Assembly: GCA_900545525.1 (NCBI GenBank)
Contig: UQZX01000015.1
Coordinates: forward strand, 1-64,000
DNA: 64,000 bases
Reading direction: 5' to 3'
DNA from: an uncultured Prevotella sp.
GTDB taxonomy: Bacteria > Bacteroidota > Bacteroidia > Bacteroidales > Bacteroidaceae
Notes under the pieces: model-generated
Told to the model about the DNA's origin: nothing
Database searches by the model: none
Seen by the model: the letters and a program-made list of their open reading frames with translations, nothing else
Shown: in pieces, positions 59,054 through 64,000 of the stretch
Position numbering within the stretch: position 1 is the stretch's first letter
Layout: each line of letters opens with the position of its first letter
Translations under genes and position numbers: made by a program

Positions 59054-59995
59054 TTATGTTCTTATCTTTATCTCGCCCCGTGCCACACGGCTGTCGTACT
59101 CTTCGTGAGTACGCTTCCAGCGGTTGTGTGTCCAGAGGTAGCACGACGGGTCGCGGCGTACCGACTGTTCGAGCATTCTGAAAAAGGTTCTTGTTATTTC
59201 GTATTTCGGAAGACTGTCAGGTTCCTTGGTGATAAGTCTGAACGTGCAGACGTAATGACCGCGGCGTGTGCGCTCCATATCCACATAGAACACGGCGTCG
59301 TTCATTTTCTTCATTATCCGCTCTCCCCCTGTGAACACTGGCGTGTCGTGGTTGAGGAAGTCGAGCCACAGATGTATGTTCTCCCACTTCGGCACCTGGT
59401 CGGATATGTATCCGAAAAGAGAGTGGCGCTTTTCCTGCCTGTATCTCAAAAGATAGCGTAGAATTTCGTTCTTGGGGATACATACTCCGCCAAGATGGCT
59501 GCGGAGCGAGATGAAGAGACGGTTGAAGACATCGCTGTAAAGAGGATGATATATAAGTCCGGAAACGGCATCCTTGTGCCGTGTGTAGGCAATGCCTACG
59601 CCGGAGAGCCACTCCCAGTTGCAGTAGTGTCCGAGGATTGCCGCGCACGACTGCCCTTTGTCGAAGCATTGTTCCAGTTCCTCCACGTTGCGGAACTCTA
59701 TGTGGCGGCTCATCTGCTGAGGCGAAATGGAGAGAAGTTTTATCGTCTCTACGAAATAGTCGCAGAACCAGCGGTAGAAGCGGCGCTCTATACAGGCAAG
59801 CTCTTTGCTGCCTTTTTCCGGAAACGACGTTGCAATATTCTTCCTGACAACCTTCTTGCGGTAGCCTACGAGCATGTATATAAGGATATACATAAAATCG
59901 GAGATGATATACAAGGCACGGAAAGGCAGCAGTGACAGCGCGTAGAACATGATGTATGTCACGCCGTAAAGAATATTGTTCAGTACTTTCTTCAT
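59054..59995 (-). CDS. Lipid A biosynthesis acyltransferase (LpxL/HtrB-like)
   Basis: A 313-residue inner-membrane-associated acyltransferase that adds a secondary acyl chain to lipid A. An N-terminal membrane region (about 10-45) precedes the catalytic HX4E motif, His123-Tyr-Cys-Asn-Trp-Glu128 in LGHYCNWEW. In enterobacterial LpxL it is HX4D or HX4E, so this site is intact. GYISDQVPKWENIHLWLDFLNHDTPVFTGGER is the conserved downstream region. Bacteroidota usually make penta-acyl or tetra-acyl lipid A with one such enzyme. It lies between the ABC exporter and glf in one minus-strand cluster. Confidence 0.92.
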   Translation of the reverse strand: MKKVLNNILYGVTYIMFYALSLLPFRALYIISDFMYILIYMLVGYRKKVVRKNIATSFPEKGSKELACIERRFYRWFCDYFVETIKLLSISPQQMSRHIEFRNVEELEQCFDKGQSCAAILGHYCNWEWLSGVGIAYTRHKDAVSGLIYHPLYSDVFNRLFISLRSHLGGVCIPKNEILRYLLRYRQEKRHSLFGYISDQVPKWENIHLWLDFLNHDTPVFTGGERIMKKMNDAVFYVDMERTRRGHYVCTFRLITKEPDSLPKYEITRTFFRMLEQSVRRDPSCYLWTHNRWKRTHEEYDSRVARGEIKIRT

Positions 59996-60060
59996 TCCCT
60001 GTTATATATTTATTCAAGTTTACGGAGCATTCCGGGATGCGGGGCGGTTCCGTGTTCCGT

Positions 60061-61890
60061 TTAAACCTGCTGCATGTCGTGCAGCTTGTGATAATATCCG
60101 TTGCGTGCAAGCAGCTCGTCGTGTGAGCCGCGCTCGACAATCTGTCCCTCGTGGAGCACGCATATCTCGTCGGCATTCTTTATTGTTGAAAGCCTGTGGG
60201 CTATGGCAACGGTGGTGCGCGTCTTCATCAGTTTCTCGAGAGCATCCTGAACAAGGCGCTCGCTCTCGGTGTCGAGTGCCGACGTTGCCTCGTCGAGAAT
60301 AAGTATCGGCGGGTTCTTCAGTATCGCCCGTGCAATGCTTATTCTCTGCCTCTGTCCGCCCGACAGACGCCCGCCGCGGTCGCCGATGTTCGTGTCGTAG
60401 CCGTTTTCAGACGCCATGATGAATTCGTGGGCATTGGCTATTTTCGCAGCTGCCTCCACCTCCTCACGGGTTGCGCTGTCCACGCCGAATGATATGTTGT
60501 TGAAGAACGTGTCGTTGAACAGTATCGCCTCCTGGTTGACATTGCCGATGAGCGACCGCAAGTCGTGTATGCCCATGTCCTTTACGTTGACACCGTCGAT
60601 GAGCACCTCGCCCTCCTGCACGTCGTAATAGCGCGGGATAAGGTCCACCAGCGTGGATTTTCCTCCTCCGCTCTGCCCTACAAGTGCAACGGTCTTACCT
60701 TTCTCCACAGTAAGGTTGATGTTGCGGAGTATCCATTTCTCCGCATAGCGGAAGGACACGTTGCGGAATTCTATCTTGCTGTTGAAGCCTGCGGATGCGG
60801 CAGGCTCGGCAGGCTCCTTGATGTCGTTCTCCGCCATGAGGATTTTGTCCACGCGCTCCATGGACGCCAGTCCCTTGGGTATGTTGTAGCCAGCCTTTGA
60901 GAACTCTTTGAGCGGGTTGATGATGCTGTATAATATAATAAGGTAGTAGATAAATGTAGGTCCGCTCAATGTCATGTTGTTCAGCACCAGCACGCCGCCG
61001 AACCAAAGCACTATGACGATGAGCACTGTGCCGAGGAACTCGCTCATCGGGTGCGCCATTTGCTGGCGGGTGTTCACCTTCAGGATATTGTCGCGGTATT
61101 CGCTGTTTATCTTGTCGAAGCGTGTGTTCATCTTCTCTTCGGCACAGAAAGCCTTGATGATGCGCAGTCCGCCGAGCGTCTCTTCCACCTGACTCATCGT
61201 GTCGCTCCACAGAGCCTGTGCCTTTATGGATTTCTGCTTGAGCTTTCTTCCCACAAATCCCATGAACCAGCCCATGAGGGGGACAATGAGAAGTGTGAAG
61301 AGCGTCAGCTGCCAGCTTATGACGAGCAGCGTTGCAAAATATGCTATTATGAGTATCGGGTTCTTGAAAAGCATGTCGAGCGAGCTCATTATCGAGCTTT
61401 CAATTTCCTGCACGTCACCGCTCATGCGGGCAATGATGTCTCCCTTACGCTCTTCCGAGAAGAAGCCGAGCGGCAATGATGTTATCTTGCGGTAAAGCTG
61501 GTTGCGTATGTCGCGGACGACACCTGTGCGTATGGGGATGATTGTTGCCGAAGAAAGAAAATATGCGCCCGTCTTGAGGAATGTCATAAACGCAAGGAAC
61601 AGTCCGATGACAAGCAGGGTGGTCGTCGCCCCCATTTCCCCTACAAGCTGGTGGACATAATAGTTGGCGTTGTTTGCAAGTATTTCCTTAAAGTCTCCGC
61701 TGTCCCATTCGAGCCAGACAACGTTTTCCGTTGCACGCTCGGTGCGGAAAAGAATTTGCAGGATAGGGATGATGGCTGCGAACGAGAAAATGTTCAGCAC
61801 CGCCGACAATATGTTGAAAACCACCGTAAGTACCAGATATTTCTTATATGGAGGTACAAAGCGGTATAAGACATGCAGGAATTCTTTCAT
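60061..61890 (-). CDS. ABC exporter, fused permease-ATPase (MsbA-like)
   Basis: A 609-residue half-transporter. Six membrane helices (about 17-320) are followed by a nucleotide-binding domain with Walker A GQSGGGKST (about 400-408), signature LSGGQRQRISIARA, Walker B ILILDEATSALD and H-loop IAHRLSTI. Such proteins flip lipid A-core or other lipids across the inner membrane as homodimers. Adjacent lpxL and core-sugar genes make lipid A export the leading idea. A second lipid or glycan export role cannot be excluded. It has its own promoter (61967-61997). Confidence 0.92.
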   Translation of the reverse strand: MKEFLHVLYRFVPPYKKYLVLTVVFNILSAVLNIFSFAAIIPILQILFRTERATENVVWLEWDSGDFKEILANNANYYVHQLVGEMGATTTLLVIGLFLAFMTFLKTGAYFLSSATIIPIRTGVVRDIRNQLYRKITSLPLGFFSEERKGDIIARMSGDVQEIESSIMSSLDMLFKNPILIIAYFATLLVISWQLTLFTLLIVPLMGWFMGFVGRKLKQKSIKAQALWSDTMSQVEETLGGLRIIKAFCAEEKMNTRFDKINSEYRDNILKVNTRQQMAHPMSEFLGTVLIVIVLWFGGVLVLNNMTLSGPTFIYYLIILYSIINPLKEFSKAGYNIPKGLASMERVDKILMAENDIKEPAEPAASAGFNSKIEFRNVSFRYAEKWILRNINLTVEKGKTVALVGQSGGGKSTLVDLIPRYYDVQEGEVLIDGVNVKDMGIHDLRSLIGNVNQEAILFNDTFFNNISFGVDSATREEVEAAAKIANAHEFIMASENGYDTNIGDRGGRLSGGQRQRISIARAILKNPPILILDEATSALDTESERLVQDALEKLMKTRTTVAIAHRLSTIKNADEICVLHEGQIVERGSHDELLARNGYYHKLHDMQQV

Positions 61891-61966
61891 ATAAAAGAAA
61901 TTAATTATTTGCGGACCGGACCGTGCCTATTGTGCAAAAGGGCGTGTCCGGCACCGTTTATATCTG

Positions 61967-61997
61967 CAAATATAAGCTAAATAAACAAGAACACCAA
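61967..61997 (-). promoter_or_regulatory. Promoter of ABC exporter / lipooligosaccharide cluster
   Basis: On the minus strand TTG (61997-61995), a 20-bp spacer and TATATTTG (61974-61967). The leader to ATG 61890 is about 70 nt. It is probably the main promoter of the minus-strand cluster down to 56003. Confidence 0.65.
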
Positions 61998-62024
61998 TGG
62001 TATGCATATATTTTTGCGGAGTTG

Positions 62025-63365
62025 TCACACCGCGTCTCCCTTCAGCGTTGCACTCGAACTGCCGGTTATTCTTACACGTACAATCTCCCCGATGTGGTGG
62101 CAGCCCTTGTCGAACACCACCATCTTGTTCTGTTCCGTGCGGCCGCACAGCTGTTCACGGCTGCGCTTGCTGAAGCCTTCGACAAGCACGTCGAACTCCT
62201 TTCCGACATCCTTCGCGTTTGATTTTGCCGACAGGCGTGTCTGGAGGTCTATCATCTCCGCAAGGCGGCGCAGCTTCACCTCCTCGCTTACGTTGTCGGG
62301 AAGATGTTTAGAGGCATACGTACCGGGACGCTCGCTGTATTTGAACATGAAGGCAGAGTCGTAGCCCACTTCTTCCATAAGCGACAGCGAAAGACGGTGG
62401 TCTTCCTCCGTCTCGTCATGATAGCCCACAAAAATGTCTGTTGAAATGCCGCAGCCGGGAATGATGCGCCTTATTGCCTCCACGCGCTCCATATACCACT
62501 GGCGTGTATATTTGCGGTTCATGAGCTTGAGTATGCGGTCGCTGCCGCTCTGTACGGGCAGGTGTATGTGTTTGCATACGTTTGGCTTTTCTGCTATTAC
62601 ATGCAGCGTCTCGTCGCTCATGTCCTTGGGGTTGCTTGTCGTGAAACGCACGCGCATCTCCGGCACGGTGTCGGCAACAAGGCGGAGAAGTCTGGGGAAG
62701 TCCACCACTTCTTCATTCTCCTTGCCTTCGGACATGCCGCCGGAGACATAATGATATGAGTTTACGTTCTGCCCAAGCAGTGTCACCTCCTTGTATCCGC
62801 GTTCCCGCAGGTCGCGGCACTCGCGCAGTATGCTCTCCACGTCGCGCGACCTTTCACGCCCGCGTGTGTACGGCACTATGCAGTAATGGCAGAAGTTGTT
62901 GCATCCGCGCATGATGCTTACAAATCCTCCGATGCGGTTTCCGGCAATGCGCTGCGGAACGATGTCACGGTAGGTCTCGGATGTAGACAGCTCGATGTTC
63001 ATCGCCTTCAGCCCCATCTCACACTGTGCGATGAGGTCGGGCAGCGACAGATAGGCATCGGGACCGGCAACGAGGTCGGCATGGTGGTTGTCTATAAGGT
63101 CATTCTTTACGCGCTCAGCCATGCAGCCGAGTACACCCAGTATCAGCCTGCGCCCTTTCTTGCGCTCTGCGTTGAGCGTGTCCAGCCGGTTGTATATTTT
63201 CTGTTCGGCGTTGTCTCTCACCGAACATGTATTCAGAAATATGGCATCGGCATCCTTTATGTCGTCGCAGGTGTCATAGCCTGCCATTTTCATTACCGAT
63301 GCAACGACCTCACTGTCTGCCACGTTCATCTGGCATCCGTAGGTTTCTATAAAGAGTCTCTTCAT
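62025..63365 (-). CDS. miaB: tRNA-2-methylthio-N6-dimethylallyladenosine synthase MiaB
   Basis: A 446-residue radical-SAM methylthiotransferase that thiomethylates i6A37 in tRNAs. The N-terminal UPF0004 domain carries the three cluster cysteines: YGCQMN (Cys11), NTCSVRDNAEQK and GCMAERV. The radical-SAM triad is RGCNNFCHYCIVPYTRGRERSR. A TRAM domain closes the protein (about 380-446). Length is standard, and the order of motifs identifies MiaB rather than RimO or MtaB. It starts 13 bp after the rnc stop codon, so it is probably the distal gene of an rnc transcript. Confidence 0.95.
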   Translation of the reverse strand: MKRLFIETYGCQMNVADSEVVASVMKMAGYDTCDDIKDADAIFLNTCSVRDNAEQKIYNRLDTLNAERKKGRRLILGVLGCMAERVKNDLIDNHHADLVAGPDAYLSLPDLIAQCEMGLKAMNIELSTSETYRDIVPQRIAGNRIGGFVSIMRGCNNFCHYCIVPYTRGRERSRDVESILRECRDLRERGYKEVTLLGQNVNSYHYVSGGMSEGKENEEVVDFPRLLRLVADTVPEMRVRFTTSNPKDMSDETLHVIAEKPNVCKHIHLPVQSGSDRILKLMNRKYTRQWYMERVEAIRRIIPGCGISTDIFVGYHDETEEDHRLSLSLMEEVGYDSAFMFKYSERPGTYASKHLPDNVSEEVKLRRLAEMIDLQTRLSAKSNAKDVGKEFDVLVEGFSKRSREQLCGRTEQNKMVVFDKGCHHIGEIVRVRITGSSSATLKGDAV

Positions 63366-63378
63366 TATGTCTTGTTGT

Positions 63379-64000
63379 TTAGCTGTTCTCCGAGAATGCT
63401 GCCGCCTCTGCCGCGGCGATGATGTCCTCCTTGTCCATGGCTTTCGGCTGTGCGGTGATGTCGGACAGGTCGAACTCGTCTTCGCCTTCCTGCTCTTTTA
63501 CGGCAGACGCCTTCTTCTGTTTCTTTTCACGCTCTATCGTAACAGGTGCATCCTCTTCAGTTTTCTGCGACACTATAAAGTCGGTCTTTACGTCGGTCTC
63601 AGGAACGGTCATGACCGGCTCTTCTTCCATCTTTGTACGGTCCGTCTTGGCTGCAAAGACAGCATCGAGATATTGGGAGTCTCTTTTCAGCATGTTCAGT
63701 GTCTTCTTGCTTGCCAGCTGCTGGCTTTCTTTCTTGGAGTAGCCTTCGCCTGTGCCGCCTTCGATGCCCTCAACCACAGCCTGGTATTTGAAGACCGGAC
63801 TGCAGTTCTCGTCTTTCTTCTCGTCGATTAGCTTGAAGTCTATCTTTACCTTGTTCTTCTGGCACCATTCTATGAGCTTGCTTTTGAAGTTGACCTCCTT
63901 GTACGCCACTTTGTCGATGTTGATGAGCTGTGACAATATGCGCTTTTGCATAAACTGCATGCAGGCATTGTATCCCCGGTCCAGGTATATTGCCCCCACG
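63379..64000 (-). CDS. rnc: Ribonuclease III, C-terminal part (cut by window edge)
   Basis: The visible 206 residues begin in the RNase III catalytic domain (GAIYLDRGYN, the last conserved helix region) and continue with a double-stranded-RNA-binding domain (FKSKLIEWCQKNKVKIDFKLI, GEGYSKKESQQLASKKTL, about residues 39-105 of this fragment). The N-terminal catalytic half lies beyond the window. After the RNA-binding domain comes an unusual ~100-residue tail, acidic and Lys-rich (EDEFDLSDITAQPK, EDIIAAAEAAAFSE), which most RNase III proteins lack. It may be a disordered protein-interaction region. Confidence 0.88.
   Translation of the reverse strand, partial: VGAIYLDRGYNACMQFMQKRILSQLINIDKVAYKEVNFKSKLIEWCQKNKVKIDFKLIDEKKDENCSPVFKYQAVVEGIEGGTGEGYSKKESQQLASKKTLNMLKRDSQYLDAVFAAKTDRTKMEEEPVMTVPETDVKTDFIVSQKTEEDAPVTIEREKKQKKASAVKEQEGEDEFDLSDITAQPKAMDKEDIIAAAEAAAFSENS

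Noticed and set aside
1..64000. Prophage, integrated conjugative element or insertion sequence
   Set aside because: No integrase, transposase, relaxase or phage structural gene was found. The only mobile-like DNA is non-coding.

Overview
The window is chromosomal DNA from a Bacteroidota bacterium, most likely a Prevotella-group organism (Prevotellaceae). The evidence is two SusC/SusD pairs, promoters of the Bacteroidota form TTTG-N18..20-TAnnTTTG, a fused SecDF, the uppS-bamA-skp gene order, a cargo protein ending in a type IX secretion (T9SS)-type C-terminus, and Lys/Ile-rich lipoprotein and outer-membrane gene families. Apart from one tRNA-Arg there are no RNA genes, no CRISPR array and no transposase gene. 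The left edge cuts a palindromic repeat and the right edge cuts the RNase III gene.

Layout. (1) 0.2-14.2 kb: a polysaccharide utilization locus with two SusC/SusD pairs on either side of a CE15-type glucuronoyl esterase and a DUF5703 glycoside-hydrolase-like protein. The two susC genes share a near-identical promoter, leader and first ~156 codons, including a G8 tract, and then diverge abruptly. (2) 14.5-24.2 kb: HU, a rhomboid protease, a membrane-anchored EEP phosphatase/nuclease, SecDF, tRNA-Arg(CCU), a TonB-dependent receptor and an acyltransferase. (3) 24.6-32.9 kb, minus strand: an envelope-biogenesis operon (DUF6242 lipoprotein, DUF6089 barrel, uppS, bamA, three skp-like chaperones, murI). 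(4) 33.8-40.0 kb: a 2-aminoethylphosphonate (AEP) operon: LicD, PEP mutase fused to a cytidylyltransferase-like domain, phosphonopyruvate decarboxylase, AEP transaminase, a PntC/LicC-like nucleotidyltransferase and a second LicD, with a convergent GT2 gene. Together they could make AEP, activate it as CMP-AEP and transfer phospho-AEP to a surface glycan. (5) 41.0-48.9 kb: an AT-richer accessory region with two unknown membrane proteins, a 70-residue acidic protein next to a 1362-residue secreted Ig-like protein, and about 2 kb of non-coding DNA filled with repeats, including eight 22-bp tandem units. (6) 48.9-53.6 kb: a GH3-type adenylating enzyme, an Ig-like lipoprotein and a DUF3108 protein. 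(7) 53.7-61.9 kb, minus strand: a lipooligosaccharide cluster (GT10, a putative galactofuranosyltransferase, a WaaP-like kinase, an acyltransferase, UDP-galactopyranose mutase, an LpxL-like acyltransferase, an MsbA-like ABC exporter). (8) 62.0-64.0 kb: miaB and the 3' part of rnc.

The most distinctive non-coding feature is a set of repeat families confined to intergenic DNA: a ~150-bp palindromic MITE-like element with one copy whose loop is inverted, GAATTAA/GAATGAA heptamer arrays that start at stop codons, GAAGTTAAA palindromes with a conserved core, and 9-bp arrays of the CTATAG or GTTCTCAGA type. All functional calls come from reading the sequence and recalling protein families; no database search was run.
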